DNA from: Gemmatimonadota bacterium
GTDB taxonomy: Bacteria; Latescibacterota; UBA2968; UBA8231
Length of the DNA: 50,775 nucleotides
Direction of reading: 5' to 3'
Assembly: GCA_028875335.1 (NCBI GenBank)
Contig: JAPPEF010000256.1
Span: forward strand, 1-50,775
The translations under genes were made by a program, and so were the position numbers. Shown here in pieces: positions 26,105 through 33,328 of this stretch (its first letter is position 1; each line of letters starts with the position of its first letter). Below the pieces are notes generated by a model. The model was not told the DNA's origin. It saw only the letters and a program-made list of their open reading frames with translations, and did no database searches.

Positions 26105-27175
26105 GTGAAAGAAATCGCCGTTACAAACTTCTACTCTTGGTCCATCTTCAGCCAAGAGCGCCAGATTGACTTCAACGGCCATCTGTGGGTGCGTGAAGAA
26201 GGCAATGTCCTGATCGACCCGGTGCCCATGACAGCGGCTGACTTGGAGCAATTCGATCAACTGGGCGGGGCTGCTTGGATCGTGCTGACCAATCGCGATC
26301 ATGAGCGCGAAGCCGCTTTTTTCCAAGACCGCACTGGCGCTCGTATCGCTGCCCACCGCGCTGACGCTGACCTGTTTGACCAGCCACCGGACCGCTTGCT
26401 GGACGACGGTGAGGAGATTGTTCTTGGGCTCCGAGTAGTGCATTTGGCGCACGGCAAGAGTCCGGGTGAGATTGCTCTGTACTGGCCGGCTCTCAAGCTG
26501 GTCTTAGCGGGCGATCTGGTCGTCGGTGCGCCGCTGGGTCGCATTACTTTGCTGCCGGACGCCAAGTTGGCCGATCCGGCTCAAGCGGCCTTGGGTCTGC
26601 GCAAATTGTTGCAACTCGATTTTGACGCTCTGTTGATGGGCGACGGTCATTCCGTTCTGCACGATGCCCGCCGACTGTTGCTCGAATGCTTGGAGGAACG
26701 TACCGATATTTATATCAACAAGATCAATGTAGAGGATATTCCTTGGACGCCGGGGGGTGGACCTGCGGGCTATCGCTGGGAGATCAAGGATATCGACCCG
26801 CTCATCGGTGGCCAGCATCTGGGCTACTGCCTCTTCCGTCTGTCCGCTGGCCAGTCGATCTGTCCGCAGCACTTTCACCACTTTGAAGAGGAAATGTTCT
26901 ACATTCTTGAAGGGGCCTGTACGCTGATCAGCCCCCGAGGTCCAGTGGCGGTAGAACAGGGCGATTTTATCGCCTTCCCACCCGGTCCCCGTAGCGCTCA
27001 CAAGTTCACCAATCAAGGCCAGCAGCCCTGTGTGCTCTTGGCCTTGAGCAATGTCTTGTCGCACGATTTGGCCCAATATCCCGATTCCGACAAAATTAAC
27101 ATCCGTTCCTTAGACCGACAGCGCATTTTCCGCCGCGCCGACGCGGTGGATTACTGGTCGGGCGAAACCGATTAA
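26105..27175 (+). CDS. Fusion of a metallo-beta-lactamase-fold domain and a cupin domain
   Basis: 356 aa, GTG start. Residues about 1-200 follow the MBL fold. The first metal motif is TNRDHE at 62-67 instead of HxHxDH, so two His are missing while Asp65-His66 remain. Other MBL positions are kept: HGKSPGE, Asp137 in AGDLV, and His182 in GDGHS. Residues about 245-320 are a cupin with HFHHFEEE (256-263) and later PPGPRSAHKF, a normal metal-binding set. The MBL half may bind one metal or be non-hydrolytic; the cupin may be the active part or sense a sugar acid. It lies in the oxidoreductase/isomerase operon, 11 bp before the next gene. Confidence 0.82.
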   Translation: MKEIAVTNFYSWSIFSQERQIDFNGHLWVREEGNVLIDPVPMTAADLEQFDQLGGAAWIVLTNRDHEREAAFFQDRTGARIAAHRADADLFDQPPDRLLDDGEEIVLGLRVVHLAHGKSPGEIALYWPALKLVLAGDLVVGAPLGRITLLPDAKLADPAQAALGLRKLLQLDFDALLMGDGHSVLHDARRLLLECLEERTDIYINKINVEDIPWTPGGGPAGYRWEIKDIDPLIGGQHLGYCLFRLSAGQSICPQHFHHFEEEMFYILEGACTLISPRGPVAVEQGDFIAFPPGPRSAHKFTNQGQQPCVLLALSNVLSHDLAQYPDSDKINIRSLDRQRIFRRADAVDYWSGETD

Positions 27176-27186
27176 GTGAAGGGAAT

Positions 27187-27936
27187 ATGAGCAACTTTTT
27201 GCGACTCAATTTGCGTTCCCAGCGCCTTGCACAAGACGAAGGTGGCCACGCTATTTGGCAGGTGCAGACTCGTACTCAAGAATGGGCAGCGGACCAAACC
27301 GCGCTCTTGCTGTGCGACGTGTGGAACGGCCACTGGTGCCGAGGTGCGGTCGAGCGTCTCGACGCTATGATCGAGCGGATGGACGCGGTGGTTCGGGCGG
27401 TGCGCGCGGCCGGTGGCTTGATCGTCCACGCGCCTTCGGATACTATGGATTTTTACGCCAATGCGCCGGCGCGTCAGCGCGCGCTCACGGCTCCCCAAGT
27501 TGCGCCGCCGCCCGATGCCGAGCGCCCGGATCCGCCTCTGCCGGTGGATGCCTCGGATCACGGGTCGGACACTGGCGAGACTGAGACCTACAAGGCTTGG
27601 GATCGGCAGCATCCGGGGATCGGGATCAATCAAGAGCGGGATATTATTTCGGATGAGGGGACGGAGGTGTATAGTTACTTGCAGCACCAAGGGATTGCCC
27701 ATCTGCTGATTATGGGCGTTCATACCAATATGTGCGTTTTGCACCGGACCTTTGCTATTAAGCAGATGGTGCGTTGGGGAGTGGATGTGGCGCTGATCCG
27801 CGACTTGACTGACGCGATGTACAATCCGGCCATGCCGCCCTATGTAAGCCACGACGAGGGCACGGGCTTGGTGATCGAGTTTATCGAAAAATTTTGGTGT
27901 CCGAGCGTGGAGAGTAAAGATTTAATTGGGGCGTAA
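27187..27936 (+). CDS. Isochorismatase-like cysteine hydrolase
   Basis: 249 aa. Core of the isochorismatase/nicotinamidase fold with the nucleophile-assisting Asp44 in LLLCDVWNGHW and the catalytic Cys183 in GVHTNMCVLHR. An extended insertion (about 80-130, proline/aspartate-rich) separates them. It could hydrolyse an amide or a related bond. The specific substrate is unknown. It starts 11 bp after the MBL-cupin gene, last in the four-gene catabolic run. Its length is slightly above the usual 180-220 aa because of the N-terminal extension and insert. Confidence 0.85.
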   Translation: MSNFLRLNLRSQRLAQDEGGHAIWQVQTRTQEWAADQTALLLCDVWNGHWCRGAVERLDAMIERMDAVVRAVRAAGGLIVHAPSDTMDFYANAPARQRALTAPQVAPPPDAERPDPPLPVDASDHGSDTGETETYKAWDRQHPGIGINQERDIISDEGTEVYSYLQHQGIAHLLIMGVHTNMCVLHRTFAIKQMVRWGVDVALIRDLTDAMYNPAMPPYVSHDEGTGLVIEFIEKFWCPSVESKDLIGA

Positions 27937-28012
27937 AATTGCGCCCCATTAACCAAGAGTCGTCTATGCGCGGCGACTCGCACTTAAAAGCAAACCTAAA
28001 GGAGGTGCTTTT

Positions 28013-28909
28013 ATGCGACTCATCAGTACGTTTTGCCTCATGCTGGCCCTCGTGCTGGCTGGCAGTGCCCATGCCCATATCGGCGAAAAGGTCTTTCTGA
28101 TCTTCGAGATTCCGGACGCCGATCTGGGGGATCTCGACCTCTTCGATGGGGATATCGCCGACTGGGAGGACGTGGTCGGCGACGCTTCGCTCACGCCGGA
28201 GGATTTTTTCGCCGATCCAACCGTTGGCGATGGTGCCCAGTACGATCCGGCCGATATGGACTATCGGCTCTGGCTGGGCTGGAACAACACCAACAATCGG
28301 CTCTACCTCGCGGCCGAGCGCACCGACAATGTGTACATCAACGAGTACGCTGGCGGTGCGCCCGCCTCGGTGTGGCAGCACGATTCGGTCGAGTTCATGG
28401 TGGATGGCGACCACTCAGGTGGCCAGTACAATTTCGGCAACGACGAGACCATGACCGACGAGGAGAAGGCGCTCAACCAGAACCGTCAGGCCCAGAAGTG
28501 GAACGCGATTTTCGATTCGCCCGATGGGCGATTTTTGGGCTATCCTGGCCGGGCCGATTGGCTCAACTCACCGCCTCTGAGCGATGGTGGCGGCGGGTCG
28601 ATCGGCGAAGCGCCAACTACGTCGATTCTCGAAATCTACGTCACGCCCTATGATGATATCGTCTTTAGCGACCAAGCGGCCAGCGTGGCCACGGACCTGG
28701 AGCCAGGCCACATCATCGGCTTCCAGATCGCCATGCCGGACTTCGACGAAGCCCCCCAACAGTACCGGGGCTATCACACTCTCTCCGGCCAAGCGGCGAC
28801 CTTCCGCTATGCCGAGCGCTTCGTCGATGGCCAGCTAGTCGGTGCCGCCGACGCTACTGCGGTTGAGGACCGGTCGTGGGCGCGGATCAAGGCGAGTTTT
28901 AGCGAGTAG
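28013..28909 (+). CDS. Second secreted CBM9-like protein
   Basis: 298 aa, a perfect AGGAGG ribosome site, and a signal peptide (MRLISTFCLMLALVLAGSAHA). The mature part has the CBM9-like order: an acidic DGDIADWEDVVGD start, RLYLAAERTDNVYINEY, HDSVEFMVDGDHSGG, and the ending SWARIKASFSE. It is a paralogue of the product at 6702. It stands between the catabolic genes and the CUT1 importer, and its transcript is closed by a strong terminator at 28928. The likely role is sugar or polysaccharide capture before import. Confidence 0.75.
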   Translation: MRLISTFCLMLALVLAGSAHAHIGEKVFLIFEIPDADLGDLDLFDGDIADWEDVVGDASLTPEDFFADPTVGDGAQYDPADMDYRLWLGWNNTNNRLYLAAERTDNVYINEYAGGAPASVWQHDSVEFMVDGDHSGGQYNFGNDETMTDEEKALNQNRQAQKWNAIFDSPDGRFLGYPGRADWLNSPPLSDGGGGSIGEAPTTSILEIYVTPYDDIVFSDQAASVATDLEPGHIIGFQIAMPDFDEAPQQYRGYHTLSGQAATFRYAERFVDGQLVGAADATAVEDRSWARIKASFSE

Positions 28910-28927
28910 GTTTTCTTTCTGCTTTTT

Positions 28928-28972
28928 ACCCTCTGCGAGAGAGGCGGCACTTCTCTCGCAGAGGGTGTTTTT
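28928..28972 (+). terminator. Rho-independent terminator after the second CBM9-like gene
   Basis: A perfect 15-bp stem (28928-28942 with 28952-28966), a 9-nt loop, then GTTTTT. It lies 19 bp after the 28013-28909 stop. Confidence 0.92.
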
Positions 28973-29014
28973 ATGCAAAAGGCCGTTTATATCAATTCTT
29001 TACGAGAGGTTGCT

Positions 29015-29050
29015 ATGACAAACAAGCCTAGAGCAACCGCCGACTTCTAG
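29015..29050 (+). CDS. Possible 11-codon leader peptide
   Basis: ATG with a GAGAGG ribosome site opens a frame encoding MTNKPRATADF and stops 8 bp before the TTG start of the importer gene, which itself has no visible ribosome site. It may couple translation to the downstream gene. The same frame is part of a longer 25-codon ORF from 28973. Evidence is limited to the ribosome site and spacing. Confidence 0.25.
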   Translation: MTNKPRATADF

Positions 29051-29058
29051 CAGTTCTT

Positions 29059-31356
29059 TTGAAAATAATAACGCCTAACAAAGTCATCGGCTGGACGACC
29101 GTTGTGCTGGGGCTGCTTTGCGGTCCAGTGTCAGCGCAAGCGGCGACTCGCGTTGAAGTGCCCATTTTTGAGGGTGGTGCGGGACTGGATTTTTTCTTTT
29201 TTGCCGCACGCGAGTACGAAAAGGTCCGTCCCGATGTGCAGATCGATCTCTACGGCGATCCGCGCATTGCCGACAAGGTGCGGGTGCGGATTCTCGAAGG
29301 GACGTTCCCGGAAGTCAGCAACGCAGGTCTCAATTATTGGGCGCTGATCCGCAACGGCGAAATCCTGCCTCTCGACGACTTTTTGGATGGGCCGAGTTGG
29401 GAAGGGGACCAGACTTGGGGCGAATCCTTCCTGCCCGGCAGCCTCGACCGCTATGAGTACGAGGGCAAGATCTACGGCATCCCCTTCCTCTACTCGGTTT
29501 ACGCCGTCTGGTACAACAAGAACATGTTTGAAGAGCACGGCTGGGTACCGCCGCGCACTTGGGATGAGTTTTTCGCCCTCTGCGAGCAAATCCGCGCCGC
29601 AGGGGTCTGGCCGCTGGCCTTTCAGGGGCGCTATCCAGGCTATATCGGCGGCGTGACTGACAACGCCTATTATCACCTTGCTGGCCGCGAGCGGTTCTAC
29701 GAGCAGAAGGATCTAGTGCCGGGCAGTTTTGCCAATCCCGAATTCGTAACGGCGCTCGGGCTTATTCAGCGCACGGCGCAGGAGTACTTCCAACCCGGTG
29801 CCCTCGGCATGAGCCACACCGAGGCGCAACTCGAGTTTTTCTTGGGGCATACGGCGATGGTCTTTTGTGGCTCATGGCTCAAAAGCGAGATGATGGGCAA
29901 AATCCCCGACGGTTTCCGCTTGGGGGCGTTTAATTTGCCCGTAGTCGAGGGCGGGGCTGGCGAACCTGGTGCCATATATACTGGTGCCGGGTATTACTTT
30001 GTCTTCAAAAACAGCGCCCACCCCGAGTTAGGCGCGGATTTTTTGCGCTTTATGACCTCGCAGGAGATGGCCGGTACCTTTGCCGAGATGCGCGATGTTT
30101 TGGTAGCCGTCGATGGGGCGATGGAGGGGCGGACCAGCGAAGATTTGCAGGACTTGGTGGCGCTGGCGCAGCAGGCGACTACGAGCTATGGCACTGCTCC
30201 GGGCGAGGGTTTCCCGGAGATGGATCAGTTTCTCAACGACGTGCGCTTCAAGATCGTCAATGGGCAGATGACGCCAGAGCAAGGGGCCAAAGAGCTGGAG
30301 TCGGCGGCTGAAGCGGTGCGCAACCGCAGCCAGCAACCGGATCAGATTACCATCCGCCACCTGTGGAAGCCCGCGCTGCTGTTGGGCCTGTTGACGCTGG
30401 CGATGGGCTACTGGTTTTATACGACGGCGCGGCAATGGCGCGAAAGACAGACGGGCCAAGCTCCTCGACCTACTAGCACTGTGCGTCTGCCTTGGAAGGG
30501 GGTGGTGTTCTTCGTCGGTCCGGCCGCGGCGTTCTACACGCTTTTTGTGGTGGTGCCCAGCATCAAATCCTTTGTCTGGAGCGCGATGCGCTGGGATGGG
30601 CTGACGGAGATGGTTTTCGTCGGGCTGTTGCACTTCCAGCGGCTGCTGTTTGAGAGCGACGAGTTCTGGATTGCGCTGTCGAACAATCTCTTCATCATGT
30701 TCATCATCCCGCTTTGCGTGTTGCCGCTGGCGCTTTTTCTGGCGGTGTGCATCAGCCGCGAGGTAGTAGGGGCTAAGCTCTTCCGCATCGTGTTCTTCTT
30801 TCCCAACATCCTCGGCGGGGTCGCGGCGACGCTGCTGTGGATGCACTTGTACAATCCACAGGGCGGGCCGATCAACACGGTGTTGGTGGCTTTGGGATTG
30901 GAGGGGTTTGAGGGGTTTGCTTGGCTGGCGCAGGACAATCTTTACTGGGCGCTGATACCCATGTCGATTTGGGGCGCGGCTGGGTTTAACATGGTGCTTT
31001 TTTTGGCGGCGATGGAGAGCATTCCGCAGAGCATGTACGAGGCGGCCGACATCGACGGGGCCTCGGCTTGGCGGCAGTTTTGGTCGATTACTGTGCCGCT
31101 GATTTGGGAGGTGTTGTCGATAGCGATTGTGTTTATGATCATCGGCGGGATGAAGGCGTTTGAGGTGATTTGGCTGCTGACCAATCAGCGGCCGACGACC
31201 GACAACCACGTGATTGGCACGCGGATGGTGCAGGCGATGTTTACTGAGTTTAAGGTGGGGGAGGCTACGGCGATTGCCGTGCTGCTCTTTTTGATCGTCT
31301 TCTTTGGCACTACCGCGACCTTGCGCGCAATGAAGCGCGAAGCTGTGGAGTTTTGA
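29059..31356 (+). CDS. CUT1 sugar ABC importer: binding protein fused to permease
   Basis: 765 aa, TTG start. A signal sequence leads into a family-1 extracellular binding protein at about 30-425, with YEYEGKIYGIPFLYSVYAVWYNKNMF as its hinge segment. A transmembrane helix at about 434-456 follows, then a basic cytoplasmic linker. Next comes a MalF/UgpA-type permease with the EAA loop EAADIDGASAWRQFWSITVP near 660. Topology is consistent: the binding domain is outside and the extra helix returns the chain to the cytoplasm before the six permease helices. The partner permease follows. No ATPase is encoded nearby, so a shared MsmX/UgpC-type ATPase is presumed. Confidence 0.92.
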   Translation: MKIITPNKVIGWTTVVLGLLCGPVSAQAATRVEVPIFEGGAGLDFFFFAAREYEKVRPDVQIDLYGDPRIADKVRVRILEGTFPEVSNAGLNYWALIRNGEILPLDDFLDGPSWEGDQTWGESFLPGSLDRYEYEGKIYGIPFLYSVYAVWYNKNMFEEHGWVPPRTWDEFFALCEQIRAAGVWPLAFQGRYPGYIGGVTDNAYYHLAGRERFYEQKDLVPGSFANPEFVTALGLIQRTAQEYFQPGALGMSHTEAQLEFFLGHTAMVFCGSWLKSEMMGKIPDGFRLGAFNLPVVEGGAGEPGAIYTGAGYYFVFKNSAHPELGADFLRFMTSQEMAGTFAEMRDVLVAVDGAMEGRTSEDLQDLVALAQQATTSYGTAPGEGFPEMDQFLNDVRFKIVNGQMTPEQGAKELESAAEAVRNRSQQPDQITIRHLWKPALLLGLLTLAMGYWFYTTARQWRERQTGQAPRPTSTVRLPWKGVVFFVGPAAAFYTLFVVVPSIKSFVWSAMRWDGLTEMVFVGLLHFQRLLFESDEFWIALSNNLFIMFIIPLCVLPLALFLAVCISREVVGAKLFRIVFFFPNILGGVAATLLWMHLYNPQGGPINTVLVALGLEGFEGFAWLAQDNLYWALIPMSIWGAAGFNMVLFLAAMESIPQSMYEAADIDGASAWRQFWSITVPLIWEVLSIAIVFMIIGGMKAFEVIWLLTNQRPTTDNHVIGTRMVQAMFTEFKVGEATAIAVLLFLIVFFGTTATLRAMKREAVEF

Positions 31357-31358
31357 AC

Positions 31359-32216
31359 ATGGCGGAACAAGAAAAATTTTCTTTTGCCAAACCTTTCGTC
31401 TATTTGGCGCTATGCGGCTATCTGACGGTTGTGGTCTATCCGATGCTGTGGCTGTTGTACACTTCGCTGAAGACCGACCGCGAGATTTTTCTCAACCCTT
31501 TCAGTTTGCCCGAGCTTGGCGATCTGCAATGGATCAACTTTACCAACGCTTGGACTAAAGGGCACTTCGGCGACTACTTCTTCAACAGCGTCTTTTTGAC
31601 CATCTCGACGGTGGCGGTTTCCATGCTGTTAGCGGCAATGGCGGCCTATGCGCTGGCGCGCTTTCGCTTCTTTGGGGTGAGGCCGATGTTTTTCTACTTC
31701 TTGGCCGGGCTGATGATTCCGTTGCAACTGTCGATTGTGCCGCTCTTTTTTCAGATGAAGGACTTTGGGCTGCTCAATTCGCGGCTGGGCATTCTGATAG
31801 TCTATGTGGCCTTTGGGATGCCGTTTGCCATCTTTATCCTCACGGGGTTTTTCAAGTCTTTGCCCTCTGGGTTGCACGAGTCGGCGCTGATCGATGGGGC
31901 GGGAGAGTTTCGGGCGTTTTGGTCGATTATGTTGCCGTTGGCGCGGCCGGGGCTTATTACGGTGGGTATCTTCGCCTTTTTGGGGACTTGGAACGAGTTT
32001 TTCATGGCGTTTATGTTCCTGTCCGGGGAGGGGTCACAGGCGTTGCGCACGCTGCCGTTGGGGCTGGCCAATATCACTATTGTTAGTCAGTATCGCAGCG
32101 ATTGGGGGATGGCTTTTGCCGGGTTGGTGTTGATTATGGCTCCGACGATGTTGGTGTATGCTTTCTTGCAGCAATATTTGACGAAGGGGATTACTGTGGG
32201 GGCGCTTAAGGGGTAG
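31359..32216 (+). CDS. CUT1 sugar ABC transporter permease (MalG-type)
   Basis: About 285 aa. The ATG at 31359 is preferred over a TTG two codons upstream, because GGAG at 31347-31350 gives an 8-bp spacing. Six hydrophobic helices. The EAA motif is ESALIDGAGEFRAFWSIMLP near 173-192, typical of MalG/UgpE permeases. It is the second channel half of the importer begun by the fusion gene that stops 2 bp upstream. The gene ends the plus-strand sugar region; a toxin-antitoxin pair on the other strand follows. Confidence 0.93.
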   Translation: MAEQEKFSFAKPFVYLALCGYLTVVVYPMLWLLYTSLKTDREIFLNPFSLPELGDLQWINFTNAWTKGHFGDYFFNSVFLTISTVAVSMLLAAMAAYALARFRFFGVRPMFFYFLAGLMIPLQLSIVPLFFQMKDFGLLNSRLGILIVYVAFGMPFAIFILTGFFKSLPSGLHESALIDGAGEFRAFWSIMLPLARPGLITVGIFAFLGTWNEFFMAFMFLSGEGSQALRTLPLGLANITIVSQYRSDWGMAFAGLVLIMAPTMLVYAFLQQYLTKGITVGALKG

Positions 32217-32264
32217 AAGGGCGAAGTATTAAATGGATCGAGCATTAGCTTATCTGCCGGTTTC

Positions 32265-32696
32265 TCAGAACGCCTCGGGCAGTACGGTAAAGCCTTCTCG
32301 ATAGCCCACATCACAGAGACGTTGATCAAACGACACAAAGCCCTGTCCTGTTGTGAGCCCTTGACACCACAGGATGGCGGCGGCCAGTTGCAACGCATCC
32401 GCTGCCCGCAACGGATGCACGGCCAGTAACCGCTCGGCCGTACTGCGCAACGCCTCACTCGGCTGCATCTCTGTCCAGGTTTGCATCAGGGTGTGCAATA
32501 CGTGACGAGCGGCGCGTTCGTCAGCGGGTGCCAAGCTGCCCTCTCGCACTTGGCGCATCAGGGCAGAGATACACTCAGTGCGAGTGCCCCACCAAACGAC
32601 CATGGAAGGATCCTTGACGAGGATCTCTTGTACCGTAGCCGAATTAGGCTCTTGCACACACAGCGGCACTATAGCCGATGTATCCCAAAATTTCAC
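32265..32696 (-). CDS. vapC: PIN-domain toxin (VapC-like ribonuclease)
   Basis: 143 aa. The four acidic residues of the PIN active site are visible: Asp5 (FWDTSAI), Glu41 (RTECISAL), Asp100 (RAADALQLA) and Asp124 (VSFDQRL). It is predicted to cleave RNA. Its start overlaps the stop of the upstream antitoxin gene by 4 bp (ATGA), the normal layout of such pairs. It marks the left side of the accessory island. Confidence 0.92.
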   Translation of the reverse strand: MKFWDTSAIVPLCVQEPNSATVQEILVKDPSMVVWWGTRTECISALMRQVREGSLAPADERAARHVLHTLMQTWTEMQPSEALRSTAERLLAVHPLRAADALQLAAAILWCQGLTTGQGFVSFDQRLCDVGYREGFTVLPEAF

Positions 32697-32983
32697 CAGC
32701 CTTCCTCTCGCTCGCGCAAGACCGCCGAACGCACGGCTGCTTGGGGGTCAGCAGGACGCGGCAGATTCCAAAAATCCTCGGGTAAGGACTTCTCCCCGCG
32801 CTTGAGAAGCCCCTTTTCTTCTAGGTCTTTCAAGTGCTCAGGGAAGGGCACAGGACTGGCGAGGGGCAGCAAACGAGCAATGGGACGGCCATGCTCGGTG
32901 ATTACTACCTCTTCACCAGCTTTAACTTGACGCAAGTAGGCGCTCAACGACATTTTGAGTTGTGATACTGTCGTGGTTTGCAT
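32693..32983 (-). CDS. Phd/YefM-type antitoxin paired with the PIN toxin
   Basis: 96 aa. The N-terminal Phd/YefM pattern is TTTVSQLKMSLSAYLRQVKAG, then EVVITEHGRPIARLLP. The C-terminal 45 residues are polar and probably disordered, the usual toxin-neutralising tail. It is predicted to bind its own promoter upstream of 32983 and to inhibit the PIN toxin encoded next. An AGGACA ribosome site precedes the ATG. Confidence 0.9.
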   Translation of the reverse strand: MQTTTVSQLKMSLSAYLRQVKAGEEVVITEHGRPIARLLPLASPVPFPEHLKDLEEKGLLKRGEKSLPEDFWNLPRPADPQAAVRSAVLREREEGW

Positions 32984-33098
32984 GGAATGTCCTTTCTAGT
33001 TAATTCCTTTAGACCAATATAGTCAAATTATATTGTTGAGCAATTATCGCACAGTATATCAAAGCTTTATTCTAAGGTACTGGATTGGCGATAAACGC

Positions 33099-33200
33099 TT
33101 ATATCGCTTGTCCCGTAGTAGAATTGACACGGCGGAAGATGTGGATGAGTCGGTCGCGCGTCTGTTGCGTCAGTGGCGGGCGGGAGAAAGATGCGAGATG
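33099..33200 (-). pseudogene. 3'-end relic of an aldo/keto reductase gene
   Basis: Read on the minus strand, these 102 bases encode 33 residues plus a TAA stop, including RPPLTQQTRDRLIHIFRRVN and STTGQAI. The C-terminus of the intact aldo/keto reductase at 45689-46642 has the matching RPPLTQETRDRLIHIFRHVN and STTGQAV. DNA identity is about 85 percent, with many changes silent. The rest of the gene is absent: the restriction gene region begins where the match ends. A plus-strand frame of 81 codons across it (33033-33278) is therefore not a credible gene. It may be a displaced gene end or the remains of a second reductase. Confidence 0.85.
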
Positions 33201-33328
33201 ACCGCCGTCGCCTGTGCACCGGAACTGGGGTACCTCGTCAAGGGCGTAAAAAAGAAATACGGCATAGAGTTGGATTGACTACCGGAGACCAGTTTGAATC
33301 GAAGTTTTGCTCAGCGAAAACAGAGACG

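Noticed and set aside
30028..31209. 393-codon minus-strand frame inside the binding protein-permease gene
   Set aside because: Antisense to a well-supported gene; its Arg/His/Pro/Gln-rich composition is typical of shadow frames.
33033..33278. 81-codon plus-strand reading frame
   Set aside because: Its middle is the antisense of the aldo/keto reductase relic, so the frame is a by-product of that sequence; no ribosome site.
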